DNA of 64,000 nucleotides from Populus alba (GCF_005239225.2 NC_133289.1:10981501-11045500); one strand, 5' to 3'. Shown: positions 12,801 to 26,394, counted from the stretch's first letter. Notes: generated by a model from the sequence alone, not told the origin. A program made the numbers and translations.

Positions 12801-14701
12801 TTTTTTAAAAGAAATATATGAATAGCAAAATGTTTTCCAAATCTTTTCCATGTATTAAGTAATTGTATCTGAAGAAAAAAATGAAATATAAAATGAATGA
12901 AGCGAATGGAAGCCGATGCATGAGTGGTGTGTGTTTGTGGTTGCCGGGCTTTTCAAAGTGACCCGGTCAAAATAAGTTGATTTTTTTTTTTTTGCTAAAA
13001 ACGTCGTTTTGATTTTTTTAAAAAAAATTAAAAAATATTAATTTGAAACAATTCAAAACGGATCCGGGTAGCTTAAAACTATGGCGTGCTTCACCATAAC
13101 GCCTAAGTTTTATACTTCGAGAAGCCCTTTCGAACAACTCTGTAGCATTTCTAGCTTTCGTATCTAAAAAAATTCAAGTTCAAAACACACAACGCAACAT
13201 TAATCTATAGAAAATGAAATCAATATCAAGAACCAAAATCATATATCCACACCAAAATTATCATACAAATACATGTCTATACTTCGTTGATATTGATATT
13301 ATAACTGAAACTTAGCCCAGATAAATACGTACTTATGATGACAAATGGGCTTTGGATTGGCATAGAGCTTGGCCCATATAACTATATTATCAATAGGCTT
13401 GCTATGGAAAATTTTAAAAAAGGGTCCGCATTGGGGAAATGCATTTATTTACATTTAAGTATGTTATGTTACTTCGAAAATCTTTTAAGATTGCAAGAGA
13501 AAACTTTTGATAACAGATACATGCAATTAAGTACGAAGCTAAAAGTAGTGAGGAAAACATTGTTTTCTCATGCCTATTAGCATTGTTGATTTCTTATTTT
13601 GCATTTTGATTTTTTTTTTATTCTGGTTATTGATTTTTTTTTATTTAGGTTTTCTTTATGTTTATTGAGATTTAGAGTTGATAATTTATTTTAATTTTTT
13701 TTATATGGTTATCATAGTGTAAAAAGAATCCAAGAATAGTTATTATAAAGAAAAATATCTCAGCATTATAGTATGGTCTATTTTTTTTAAAAAAATTAGT
13801 TAAAAAAAAATAATTTTAAAAAAAATTAGGTTATTAAACTTTGTGGAGTTCAATGACTTGATTTGCGAGTTTGACGAGGTAACCCTAATTTTCCTTAATT
13901 TGCAGGTTTTATAAGGGTAATTTACTTTGTTTGTTTTTTTTTCTAATTGAACTCGATTGTATGATTGATTTTTTATTTTTATTTTGATATATAGTTAAAA
14001 AAATATTTTTTAAAAAAAACATGTTATTAAATTTTAGAAAGTCTATAGACGTGTTGATGGGTATGACGAATTTTAACTTTTTTTTTTTAAATTAATTTTT
14101 TTTTTTACTTCATTTTTTCGATATCAAACTAGATTGATAAATTGGGTCTTTTGGTCTTGTCTAAAAACATTTATAGTGGTATTTATAGATAATATTTTTA
14201 ATTTATTTTAGGCTTGTATATGAAATATAAATAACATCTTAGGCATGTATTGAAAATCTTGAGGAATCATTAAATATATGCCATGCTAGGAAAACGTGAG
14301 TTGTGCTCAAATATGCTTGGGAAATGCGGTATAAACCAGATTAATTTTGATATATTATATTTCCTAAATATGCTATTCCAAACATGTTTCAAAAAAATTT
14401 AAATTTTTTTTATTTAAAATAATAATTTTTATATTTTTAGATCATTTTAATACTATTGATATAAAAAATAATTTTTAAAAAATAAAATAAAATTTATTTT
14501 AATCCATTTTAAATGAAAATATTTTAAACTATTAATTTATTACAATCCCAAACATGTCATCGGAAACAATAAAAAAAGGTTGAGTTAGGTTGACAGGGAA
14601 AGAGTTTGGTTACGCTGGCCTTCTTTCCCTTTTCTTTTCCCTTTCCTCTCCATGTAACCTCGATTGGCCTAGTGGGGTATGATGGGCTAGTTTCCAGTCC
14701 A

Positions 14702-14808
14702 CCTCTTCTCTTTTTTTCTTTCTCCATTCTCTTCTCCCTTTTCTCTTCTTTCTCCTTTTTTTTTTTTTTTCCTCTCCCTTTATCCTCCTTTCTACTTTCT
14801 TTTCTCTT
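14702..14808 (+). repeat. polypyrimidine tract
   Basis: About 107 bases almost entirely C and T on the plus strand, broken by only a few purines (for example near 14726). Low-complexity sequence; the ORFs through it on both strands are compositional. Confidence 0.7.
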
Positions 14809-16848
14809 GGTTGGGCCACGAACCTCTAAGTTGGTTGGACCTGCAGCTAGCCAGGCTTGGTTAGGTCTGGTTGACTGGCAGGTCTGGTTGGGCCTATTGT
14901 CAGGCTACTTTTTTTTTTTTTGCCCTACCTGATGGCACAGAACAATTAACTAGCTTAACGTACTATTGACCAATGATCTTTGCTAGCACTTGTCGTTGTC
15001 CTATTATTGTAGATTAACAAATTTCATGAGGGTTCCCTTTGAAGACGAGTTAATGAGTTGGTTGATCTCTCTTGTTGGAATCAGTTTTCTTGTGAGGCCA
15101 AGAACAAGGCATCTAAATATAAGGGTTTGATTTTTTGTTCTTTTTTTTTTATAAAAAAAAAATAACAATTCAACGCCAGGATCAAAATTTAGTAGTCCAA
15201 AACCAGTTCGATGTTAGTGCAACATCCCATAAAGACTGAGAGATTGTCATTTTGAAACAGTTTTCAAACTCCAAAGATATAGCTCTGCCCAGGTCTCGAA
15301 AACATGGTCGTGACGAGTACCAATAAAAAGGTGGTACTCATTACTATAAAGTTTCTCCTGTTCAAACCTCTAGAAAATACACAACCTTTTTGGGTATAAA
15401 TAATTTATAGTAAATGGGAAATGGTAAAGGTAACTCTAACTATACATACTTGTTTCTAAGAAATGCCCGTTTCATCTCCTTTCCAATATATATGTCATAA
15501 AAAGGCATTAATGGAAAGTCAAATACGTGCTGCGCGCTGCTCATAGCGACCCTCCAACGATTTATTAGGGTTAACAGTGCACCATAGACAACAAGAGGAG
15601 TTCACATTCAATAATGGTCCCCTTAAAAACTGTCTGAAAGAGACCTATGTCGCTAGCTTTCTAGCTAGGTTGCGAGGGCAAAAAATAATAAAAAAACCAT
15701 CTTTCTAGGATTATTAGGCAAAACCTAAAAGGGACAATGAAAGTGTTTTGAGACATGGAAAATGGAAAGACGACCTCACAGATGCAGTTTTCCAACGAAG
15801 TTAAGATTGAACCACAAATATTGTGTAATTAAAATGGCTTTCTAACTGGATTATGGATGAAGTTATCTTCCTTTATAGCATAGATTTGCTTGCAACTTGT
15901 TAATCAGTGGTACAAATTACCCCAGCCTTGCCATTGTGCAAGAATCCCCCACTTCCCATGCATCTTTGTAAGCCATCAGTCTGACCTCCAAATTCAAGCA
16001 GTAATTTTGTTGAGACGGCTTTGGAACCATGTCCTGGTTTGGGTGATTGGGAATTTTTTTTTTAAAAAAAATAGAATTTTTTTTTTTTATCCCAAAACCT
16101 GTTTGAACGAGTACATATATAATATTATCTCTGATCCTAAACGAGCAGCAGTTTTTAATTTTTTTTTTTTTTTTATCTCTAAGGGAAACGCAACAATATT
16201 CTACCAAACTTTCATGGAATTCCTTGGGTGGATCGGATGACGGCATTGTTAGATAGAATATACAAATTTTTATTCTCATGTATGTATAGGAATTAGGAAG
16301 TTGATCATGAGTTAATTATTATTCTTATAGGAATTTTCATCCATGGATATACCTGAGTTAATTATTATTTTTAATCCAAACATGCTTGAGATAATTATTA
16401 TTTCATTATTTACCTTGCTTTAATTAGTAAGTTATGATATGAATTAGAAGGAAACTAGCATACGAGAAGCATATCACTTGCTTCATAGAAATCCATGTCT
16501 ACTTTCCGAGATTTATTAGGGTGATAATATAGGTTTTGTACTTGACATTTTGACGTATAACACTTGATTAACTCTCATAGCCAATAATGACTTGCCATGG
16601 GGAAAAAAACCATTAATTCCAATATTTTAGTCAATGAGGAATTCTCACAATCCCATCATACTGCCTTCGACAAATCATACTTCTTCTTCTTCTTCTTGAC
16701 CCCTAAATTTCTTCCTAGGCTTCCTTCGGCCATAATCAACACTAGAGAAAATCAAAAGAGTTTAGCCATACGCAGTACTGCCTAGATTCTGATCCCTAGT
16801 TAAAAGAGACCCTAGGATACACATGTACACAGCTTGATCTTAGCCAGA

Positions 16849-16863
16849 GAGAGAGAGAGAGAG
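16849..16863 (+). repeat. (GA)n microsatellite
   Basis: Seven to eight GA units, seen directly. Confidence 0.7.
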
Positions 16864-17366
16864 ACGTGTAAAGCCTAATCTCTCCAAGACTTCGACTATT
16901 ATAATATATATTAAACAAATGGAACACCAACTTAGTAGTTGGTGCACCTTGTTTTCGATTTTAATCTATAACAAAGACTTGGTTTTTCCTTCTTCCAAAA
17001 ACCCACCAACGTTGACGAGGTACCCGGATTTCGTTGACGATCAGTCAGCGATATGTCGTTGTTTTCCGTGCGTTTCAATTTCAATAAAGAAAGAAAAAAT
17101 GATCCAAGTAGGAGTATACGATAAGAGCGTTAAGACAGAAAATAAAACAACAAGAAAATAAAAACAACATGAAAAACAAGGAGAACATGCATGACTTGGA
17201 GTTTGTTCATTGTTTAGTCTTTTTCTGACATGTTTCATGCACTGGGCCACCACCAGTAATCACGAGCTGCCCTTCCCTTCACCACCATTTCTACCGAGCC
17301 CAACTCTGCTGTTTTAGCCTGGATTTTAAAACAGGCCTTATGCAATTCACGTAGCGTGCAAGATCA

Positions 17367-19241
17367 TCAAGGATTGACAGTGAAATGGTTCAAACTCATG
17401 GCTGAACTTATTGAAGCAAACTTCGCTAGGTCTTGTGGTAAAAATGGACGACTGGATTCACTACTCATACCCAAAAAATCTCTTGTTAAACCACTCTCGA
17501 TAGAATTTGAACCTCTTTGATGCTTCAACTGAGTCTGGTCATTTTGTAGTTTTCCACTTGTTTGCATCATAAGTTGATCAAGGTTGCTACCCATCATTGC
17601 ATCACTCATTGCTACAGTACTATTTGTTGTTGTTAGGCTCTCGGCTGCAGTTTGCTTAACATTTTGAAAGACTTGGTGTAGCTCGTTTGGATTCTGGTTG
17701 AGAGAGACGGGGTTTGTTGTAGGAGAAGAAGAAGAACAGCTCATTAGTCCATAACTGTTGCCAAAGAAAGATTGGTTGCTTCTTGTAGAACCCATTTGAG
17801 CTGCCTTTTGTAGAAGTGCAGTGGCAGACATATTGGGCACTGCAGCTGGCTTTGATTGCTTGTTCTGAATACTATCAGAATACAAAGAAGCTGATGTATT
17901 CACCATATTGGCTTTACTACTACTACCTTCTTCCTTTAGCCCATGAGGGAGTCCAGATAAGGTTAAATTCCCAAAATTGGCGGTGGACGATGAACCATAG
18001 AGATTGGCTGATCCAATTTGCACCATTTCAGGCAAACCACTAGAACTCGAAGGCACGTAAAGATTTAAATTGGGACTAATATGTGAATTGGCTTGATTTA
18101 GCCACAGAGAAAGTCCAGGCTTTTGTTGATCAGCACCAAGAGAATTTCCTGGAGTCATGCCACTGAAATCAGGTCCAAAACTTGAATTGAATTGTGGAAT
18201 GCCTGCGATATCTGGAACTCCCGGCCGGTCAGAAAATCCATGAGGCAAATCCACTGTATCATTTCTGAAATTTAGATTTGCTGCAGCTGGAACAGAAGTG
18301 ATTCTTGCACTTTCTTCAGCTAAGGCATCGCAAAAGGCTCTGTGTGTGATAAAGCTATCTTTCCTGTTTTGGTATTTATTAGAAACCCCAATTCAAAATT
18401 TGATCTATCAGCACTTATTATGATTACCTAGCAAGTATAATCATAAATGAAGTATCATTTAATTCAAAACAAAAACCACAGGGATAACATTTATTTCATC
18501 TGCTACGTAATCAATGACAGAAAATCAAGAACCAAGTGTGTGTGTGTGTTCTTATATAGTAGTAACAGTGTTAGTACCTGGAAAATAAAGTCCCACAGTC
18601 ACATTTATACTCTCTAGTCCCGCAAGTCTTGGAGTGAGCTTTCCAGTCTGATTGAACTGCATACTTCTTTGAACATTTCTCACACTTCCACTTCTTCTCC
18701 CCATGTTTTCTGCTAAAGTGCTTCTTTATGCCAGTTAAGTCTCCGAGAGCTCTAGATGGATCGTGGTGAACGCAGGTATTTTCTGGGCAAATATAGACCT
18801 TCTTTCGTACCTCTTTGTTGGTTCTTTGCTTCAGCTTCCATGGAAGATTGTGACCTCTTCGATGAAGTTGCAAGTTTTGGTCTCTTTGAAATCCTTTGTT
18901 GCATATTTCACATATAAACCGGTTTGTAGCCATGAGAGACTTCGGAGATAAAGCAATAACCTCAGCATCTGGATCTGTGAAGACGACATAGAAACAGTTT
19001 ATTTGACTACTATTCAATTAAAGTAAGTTTTGTACATACACGATAACTTACTAAGAGATGAGGTACCAAGAAAAATAAGAAATCAAGCATGCTACTTGCC
19101 TGGTGTTCCTGGTAAATTTCTTTTCCTCTTGGCCGCTTGATTAGGATTAGTTTTAGGGTTAGGGTTAGGGTTTGCATTATTCTGGTCTTGAGCAAACCCT
19201 GCTATTGAAGATGGTAGTGAGAAAGCATCACCAGACATCAT
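17367..19241 (-). CDS. IDD: INDETERMINATE DOMAIN (IDD) C2H2 zinc-finger transcription factor
   Basis: Three exons, 19241-19100, 18974-18578 and 18363-17367, join in frame to 511 aa. Exon 1 holds an Asn-Pro repeat and the nuclear signal KRKRNLPGTP that begins the ID domain. Exon 2 carries finger 1 (Cys69, Cys72, His85, His89; FICEICNKGFQRDQNLQLHR), finger 2 (YICPENTCVHHDPSRALGDL...KKHFSRKH), C2HC finger 3 (WKCEKCSKKYAVQSDWKAH) and the start of finger 4 (YKCDCGTLFSR), completed across intron 2 by KDSFITHRAFC. The C-terminal part has the family motifs SATALLQKAAQMGS (about 359-372) and LTRDFLGM (about 472-479). IDD proteins are nuclear factors acting in flowering, sugar, gibberellin and SHR/SCR networks; the IDD number is not resolved. 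Intron 1 has an AG|GCAAGT donor and intron 2 is GT-AG. The gene looks intact. Confidence 0.95.
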
Positions 19242-19249
19242 TTCTACCT

Positions 19250-21180
19250 AAATTGAACCAAACACAACAACGCAACAAAGCTTTCGAAAAAGGATAAAAA
19301 CCGTAAGAAAACAAAAGAAAGCAAGAGTTAATTTCTCCCAACACAAACAGCTAAGTGTTTAGTATATTCAAATACTGACTTCACTCTTTAGCTAATTCTG
19401 CCAAAAGACAAGAAAAACACAACTCAAGCTTGAATCTAAACACCCCCTCCTAAAAAGAAATATAGTCCAAATTAACTTCGGAATCTTGTTACAGAGATCT
19501 GGTTTGCCTTTGTTTGATTTCAAAAGAAAAGACCAAAAACCATGATGAGTAAAGAGAATATCTCTCTCTCTTATTATCTTGGCCTTACTCGTCCCCCTTC
19601 TTTTTTTTTTTTTTTTTATCTTGCTGAAAGACGTCGGTCAGCCATATATTTTTCAATAACGGGCCACACCTCTCTCCCTCACACACACACAGGACACATC
19701 GGTACCACACGCACGATGGTAAATGGTAAAAAAAGAGAGGTGTATATATATGTACACACACACACACACGAGAGAGAAGGAGAGAGAGAGAGAGAGAGTA
19801 TATATGAGCTACTTTTTTATTAATAAGAATGTGGTAGGATTGCGTCTCTCTTTGTAGCCTTTAGAGCTCAAACTCGAATTTATCAGCAGGAAAAGAAAAA
19901 GGTAGCTGCAAAGAGTAAAGGAATGATTGGGATAAAATAGTAGAAAACAAAGGAAGAGCAGCATTAACCAAGCTAAAAAGCAAGGTGATGCATGGATGCA
20001 TGAAAAAGTAAAATAAAAAGGTAATTGATGGGATTGTTTGTTTTACTTAAGGATGATATATATGATATTGATGATCTGATGAAAAGGAAAGATTGAAAAG
20101 TTGTTTGCCTTTACAGTCCATGAACAAGTATTGAAATGATTATACTATAATTAAAGTTTAAGACCCCAATTTAGCATACAGTGGCTAGATAGCAGAGAGT
20201 CAGAGATAGTGCAGTATATGTTTGGTGAATGGGAAAGAGAGAAGGTTAGTTACGTTTCCCTAGGCATTGCCATTGATAGGACCGTCCGTGATACACTGTC
20301 TCACTGTAGGAGTGTGACTGTGGGGGCCAAAGCTCCTGTGATTCTGATATTCGTCGTCGGTTCATCATCGTCATCCTTCTTTCTTCTTCAATTAATCATC
20401 CCAAGAATTTCAGTGCATGGGGCACAATATAAATGCTTTCTTTCCACTGTTTTTAAGCTGAGGTTTGATGTTGATACCCATTCCACCAGCCTGTTAATTA
20501 ATTAATTTTTACTATATACATCGAGATTGCTGGATATGAATTTAATTCAATTATGTTGAATGTTCTCTAGCACCTCGGTAAATTTATTTGTTTGTAAAAT
20601 GATTTGATATGAAATTAAGGCGGTTTAATTTGATAAATGGGAGGAGTACTGTTATATATGTAGTCGAGGGAATCAAAAGTTATTTTTGCTCATTATTTTT
20701 TTTATTTTATTGAAATTCTAGAAACGTCCAGTGCTTCCCATTTTAGTGGTCAAAAGAAAGCAACTTACTTTTTAAGAATGATAATACATTTGCCCAGGAT
20801 TGAAAAAGCTTTTCTCCATCCTCTTATAAAATAAAGCTGCATTTTTCCTTCTTTCTAAAAAAAAAAGGACAAAAACTTTTAATCTTTATTTAAATGAGAA
20901 TTTATTTGTTTTCATGCGTAAAAGATATCCCTTTAACATATTTAAACGTCCTATCTCCATTTTTCTAAACAAAAAAGATTGCCATTTCTTCTCTTCTTAC
21001 TTTTTAGGTATGTTTGGTTGGATATAATGAGTCCATTATATTCTTATATTTAGTTGTGTAACTTTTAAAAATTTAATATAGTGGACCATTACAATACAGA
21101 ACATGCTTGTAATGTAATGAGTTGTCACAATATGTATATCTATATACTATATATAAAAGGTGCGCAATGCATCATTACAT
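19250..21180. other. IDD 5' flank and intergenic region
   Basis: The 5' leader and promoter of the minus-strand IDD gene lie at the left end. They contain pyrimidine-rich and (CT)n/(GA)n tracts and a compound (CA)n-(GA)n microsatellite at about 19755-19798. No coding sequence was recognised to 21180. ORFs at 19542-19823 and 20209-20505 are microsatellite-driven or lack any domain. Confidence 0.4.
19755..19798 (+). repeat. compound (CA)n-(GA)n microsatellite upstream of IDD
   Basis: About seven CA units followed by about fourteen GA units with one interruption. It lies roughly 510-560 bp upstream of the IDD start codon. Confidence 0.8.
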
Positions 21181-23289
21181 GAGTATCACTACCAGAAAAT
21201 TAATAAATAGTAACGAAACTCTGACATATAATATTTTGTGGCTAATTTCGGATGAAAATAACAAAAAAGAAATTCTATTAAATTTTTTTGATGTAAATAA
21301 CAACAAAATACGTTCTGTAGATAATTTATGATGAAATTATAGATAGAATAAATAAATAATTCATCGTCAATTCCATCGGTATGTTGACAAGTCATTAGTT
21401 ATCAATGGAATTTCTGAAAAAATAGTTCTATTGACAAATGTAAATAAGTTATAACTGACAGTTACATCCCTTCTAGGTAGTCTAGGTTTACATTGGTCTG
21501 ATTGCTTCTTTGTATCCTATATCTTATATTCCCCTGTTATTGTTTTGTTCTTGTTTAGTTGATGTTTGCTTTATTACAGGAGGTCTTGTGTTTGTGGTTC
21601 TTTTTTGGCCAAAGTGCCTTTTATAATTCTGGGGTACAATTTTCTAGATGGTCTTTTTTTTTTTTGATAGAGATGCTATTGTTCCTATTTTGCTCGAGGA
21701 TATAGCTCTCAGGTTGTTGGTTTTTCTTGTTTGCTCGCTGCTTTCTTGGGTGTAATCCCTCTCTTGTGGCCAGCTTTTCTATTTCTTTTTTGGTTTTTGG
21801 TATCTCCAATGCTCTTGCAGTTCTTACAGCTCTAGGGCTTTAGGCTTCAGGTTGCTTCTTTTCTTCATCTACTATTGTAGGCTTTTGGATCTTGTTTTTA
21901 CTTTTCCTAGTTCTTTCGCTATGGCTATGACCTATGTAGCTAAAGCCTTTGTTTTGGTCTCGATTTCATTTTATAAACTCTTTGGTTTTTTTTAAAATCT
22001 CTCTTATTCTTTTTTTTTTCCCTACCTCTTGTAAGAAAAATACTAGCAGCCCCCTATTTTCTCATAAATCTAGCTACCCCAAACCCCTAACGTAGATGTG
22101 CAATCTATTAATAAGTGTCAACAACCATCTTGGATTTTTTTTGTAAAGCTTTGATACACAAAGTAAGCAAACTCACCCTTTCTTGTTTTGTAACTCATTT
22201 AAGTTTTTAGATTTGATTTAATTGAATTTTTCTAGTAGTATTTGTAGTTTGCTTGTATATTTAAGTGTTTTAATGTCTTTCGAAAGTTCTGCTTTAAGAA
22301 CATAGCATCGACATCATTGATATGATAATACTTGGATGGAGTCATGATGCCTCTATTTTGATAGTGAAGCTTGAAATTTAATAGTGTGTATCCTTAATTT
22401 TTAATGGAACTACAAAATGTACATCTTAGCTTGTGTACATATAGATTAATCAATTTGGATCCTTTATTGCACCTTATTCATATTGGTCGACTCATACTTA
22501 ATAATTTTATAACTTGCCTGGATGGTGTATAAAGTTAACAATCTCATGTTATTGTCTATGGTTATACCTGCCTCCTTACATTTCATGCAGGAATATAGAT
22601 GTTTTGTCTTTGATCGTTGATTGGATGAGTTGGAATTAGTTATGTTTAGTTTGAGGCTTTGACATATGATAAACTCAAGAAAAATAAAAAATTTAAGATG
22701 AAAAACACACATTGATATGGGAATATAAGTCAATTTTCCTATGTATTGTGATGGATTTTTAGATTGGAGCATATAATGGAAAGTTTTATTTTGTCTATAC
22801 TCTATAGAAAATAATAAGGCCTTTACCTTAATAAATGATGGATAAAGCTACATTTTTTGGTTGCTAAATATTCGAAAGTTCTTTACTAAGTCATTATCGA
22901 TATAGAAAACAATAAAAATGACTTCCTAGAATGTAAATTTGAAAGGGACTGTTACATCATCAATACTGTTGGGTGAAAGAATTTATATGATATGATTTCA
23001 CATTATAAAGTATTTGATTTTGATTCTGGTAAATAGAAGTTTTCTAGTTTTGGTGTAACCTATAATTGGGTAAAGCGAAGTATATTTTAGGATATTTCTT
23101 ATTGGAAGATTTTATGCCATCCATAAAATTCAGATATCATGTATATCAATTAAAAATGTGTTTTGATATTTTTTTTTTAACATTGGTTATGGACATGAAA
23201 TGAAAAATAAAATACAAATATTGAAAGCTATAATAGATCTAGCTTTATATTATGATTATAAAAAATATAAAGTGCTTAATTGGTGACTT

Positions 23290-25180
23290 ATGTGTTTGTA
23301 AAGGCTCAAAGCCATATTTTCCTTTGACAAGGATGCATAGTTTCTTAACCATGAATAGATTAAGAGACTTTGATTTTCTAATGGATATGCTTCAAACATA
23401 GCTAGATTGGCAAGTTTAGGAGAATGTATAATGTATAGAATGAAGAGTCATGATTGTCATGTGTTTATGCAAACACTCATTCCAATTACTGATAATGATT
23501 TATTACCAAAAAAGGTATGGATACTAATAGAGATTAGTCACTTTTTTATAGATATTTATTCAAGCAAGTTAAATACCCACCACATGGAGCAACTTGAAAC
23601 AAATATTATTGATACAATCTGCAAATTTAAAATTTAAAATGAGCTTTTTTTTCTTCTTTTAACTCAATAAAGCATTTGCCTATACATTTATTGTATAAGG
23701 CAAAATTTAGACAACCTATATAATACAGATGGATGTACAATTTGGAAGGTTAGGAATTGCATGCATTATAAGTAATTGTCCATTGTCTTTTTGTAAACAT
23801 TCTGTTATCTCTAATTACTTACATGTAAATACTTATTCAACCTTTTAAAAAAAAAATGCATGTGTTAAGTCTTCAAAATATAAGACTTATATTGTTAAAG
23901 AGATTTTAACATTTACCTTATTTTATTTTGAGAACAAGAACCAACCATTTTTTATGACATGATGGTGGTGGTGAACTACCTTCAAGGAAACATTTGTCAA
24001 TATTTTACCATCATAAACAACTATTATTAAATAAAGCAGTAAAGAGAAGAAATTTAATAGACATTGAATTCAAACAAGTACATAATTATATGTTATTCAA
24101 CTATATGAATTGAAACCTTTTATTGATAAGTCAATTTTTTACAATTATATAGTTTTTAACCATTTTGCTTATAAACTCATATATATTTAATTCTAATAAC
24201 TTTTTATAGGTAATATCATCAACTATTGTTATTCCAAATTCAAATACTATTGGAAGCTTAAAATTTTTCAATTACAAGATGAAATAATTTGTAAATATTT
24301 AATAATTTATAAATCCTAATAATAGATTTTAATTGTATTTTTTCTTGGATTGTTAATGCTTGTTAACTAACGTTAACCATGTTTTTAACATGAGAGGCAT
24401 CATTGATAGATTGAGATTCCTATCTTTAGGTCTTGAAAAAAAAATCAATGTTATAATGAGTTTTTCGTACTAAAAAAGTTATGGTGATGATACAAAGACA
24501 TATAATAGTGAGGTTTGTGTAATGTTTACTTCCAATAGTTGAAAGTTAATTATTATGGCAAGTTACTAGAGGTTATTGAATTGCGATATCACAGTGAGCA
24601 ATATATATTGTTTTATTTTAAATATTATTGGTATGATATCAAATAGATAAATTAGAGTAGATCCTCACTATGGTAATGATCAAAATAAAATAAAAAAGTC
24701 GACTTTGCAATATTAATGATGTTTTTGTTTTTATCAAACAATGTCAATAAGTGTATTATACATACATTCTTTTTCTTTTAAAAGATCATTAATAAAGTTG
24801 ATTGGTTATCTTATTTGTGAAAACCAAATTGATAAGTCATGTCTAAGTTAAAGTTATTGAACATGGTAACAATGAAGTAAATGGAGGGAGGCAATGTATT
24901 TCAAATGGATGAGCTAATTGATTTATATCAAGTTGCTTCATCTACTAAGTTAAATAATCCAAATTTTTATGTCACTGAAAATATTTATGTTGATGTTGAT
25001 GAGTTAAATATAATGTTGAGTACCAGTGGACATAGAAAAAAAAAGGTGAAGATTATGAGATCGACCAGCTTAAATTCAATGAAAATGATGATGAAAATTA
25101 CAAGAAGGATTATGATTAAAGAGTATTGCATTGATTTAAATGTAAAACAATCATTATATAATAAAATTAACATTGTATAA
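23290..25180 (+). pseudogene. TNP2-like CACTA transposase pseudogene (C-terminal half)
   Basis: Plus-strand readings include PYFPLTRMHSFLTMNRL, then RMKSHDCHVFMQTLIPI and LPKKVWILIEISHFFIDIYS (about 23.43-23.58 kb), which follow the TNP2 core pattern LKSHDCHV-MQ-LLP---R-LLP--VW--L-E-SHFF. From about 24.54 kb the DNA parallels copy B at 59.99-60.26 kb, including AGTAGATCCTCACTATGG and ACAATGTCAATAAG. It continues as MDELIDLYQVASSTKL and NIYVDVDEL, the counterpart of LVEPYQVASLIDLEE in copy B. Many stops and frameshifts are present. Weaker traces may extend left to about 22.3 kb. Confidence 0.72.
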
Positions 25181-26394
25181 CACATTTGTTGCAACTTTCT
25201 AATGCATTATATTTTTTACATTTTTAAAGTGTTTTTTTTTTTTATTATTATTGTAGTTGTGGGTTTAATGTTGGCAAATTTTGGCTTAAAAATGATTGGT
25301 GTTGTTGTTGTAGTGTATTTAAGTTGGCTAGATGCTTCTAACAAGCTAACAGAAAATAGTGAAATGCCAATGACATTGACGTATGGACCGTGAAATTTCA
25401 TTGCAGAATTACAACAGGTTTAGTGTAATGATGATGGAATTGCTGACAAACATGCAATTTCATCAAAACACTTATAATAAGTTTATGAAATGGTGATGAA
25501 ATTGTTGATGGACATGCAGTTTCATTAGGAAATTATAGTAGGTTAGAGAAACAGTGATGGAATTAAAAATATTCAAAAAATAATTGAATTTTTGTTGGTA
25601 ATTTTATCGGTATTTGTTGATATCGCAATATGTTGATTGAATTTGCATTAGCAAGTCCAGGTTTTAACCTAACAATTCCCCTTTTCTCCCTATTTCATCT
25701 CAGCTACTCAAAATAAACAAAAAGTCATTACCCCTCTCTCTCCCTGCACCTCAATGCCTTCTTCTTCTTCCTCTCTCTCTCGCTCCTCCTCTCTCTCACT
25801 GATGGCTAACTTTCACCACCCAACCCTTCTTTTTCGTAGTTGCCTAGCCCATCTCTCTCTTAAAATCTTCAAAGGTAAGTTTTTTAATCCCTACAAAGAC
25901 ATTTCTTTCTTTCTTTCTTTTTTTAATCTTTTTATGATGGTTTGTGTTTTGGGTGCTTAGTTTTGGAGTGAGTTTGGTGTTTTGGGTTCTTATTTGTAGT
26001 GTTGGGGTATTTGTTTTGTGTGTTAATAGAATTGAAATTTTTGATTATTGATTGGGTTGCCAATTTTTATTGTTGATTGTTTTAGTTGATAAGAGATTTA
26101 TGTTGTTAGTGGTTGCTGATTTTAGAAATAAAGGGTTATTAATGGTTGTTAATAGATTTTTTATAAGGGATTTGTGCTATTAATGTTTGTATGTATGTAC
26201 ATTAAATCTCTCCTTGCATATAAAAATCACACCCATATTTCTCTTCATGGAAACCCTATTTTTTATTTATTTATTAGTTGTTGTCTTGTATTTTGCATAA
26301 TTAGTATTTTCAAGCTTTTTCTAAGCTTGAGCTTGTATTGTTTAAACTTGTTCGGTTCTATTTTTTACAATATTATTGAATCTAAAATTAACTT

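Larger units (their letters stand above)
9850..17300. other. long gene-poor intergenic region
   Basis: About 7.4 kb of AT-rich DNA with many homopolymers. ORFs of 60-120 codons here are lysine- or phenylalanine-rich readings of A/T tracts and carry no recognisable domain. Segments near 10010-10600 and 12350-12800 have the patchy look of old dispersed repeats. A pyrimidine-rich block lies at 14702-14808, and a (GA)n run at about 16849-16863. No RNA gene was recognised. Confidence 0.4.

Noticed and set aside
13335..13580. 81-codon ORF starting MMTNGLWIG
   Set aside because: No domain, no splice partners, no promoter elements; the flanks are A/T homopolymers.
14606..14932. 108-codon plus-strand and 69-codon minus-strand ORFs
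   Set aside because: They are Phe/Ser/Leu-rich or Lys/Arg-rich readings of a polypyrimidine tract with no domain.
15890..16279. Opposed 116- and 120-codon ORFs
   Set aside because: Both pass through poly(T)/poly(A) runs and show no family resemblance on either strand; the overlap argues against both.
19542..19823. 93-codon ORF rich in Thr-His and Arg-Glu repeats
   Set aside because: It is produced by (CA)n and (GA)n microsatellites in the IDD 5' flank.
25308..25318. TTGTAGTG followed by TAT, looking like a CACTA right end matching the TAT before 21187
   Set aside because: Transposon content (central repeats, TNP1-like pseudogene, terminal repeats) continues for 3 kb to the right, and the preceding sequence is a simple GTT repeat without terminal-repeat similarity.
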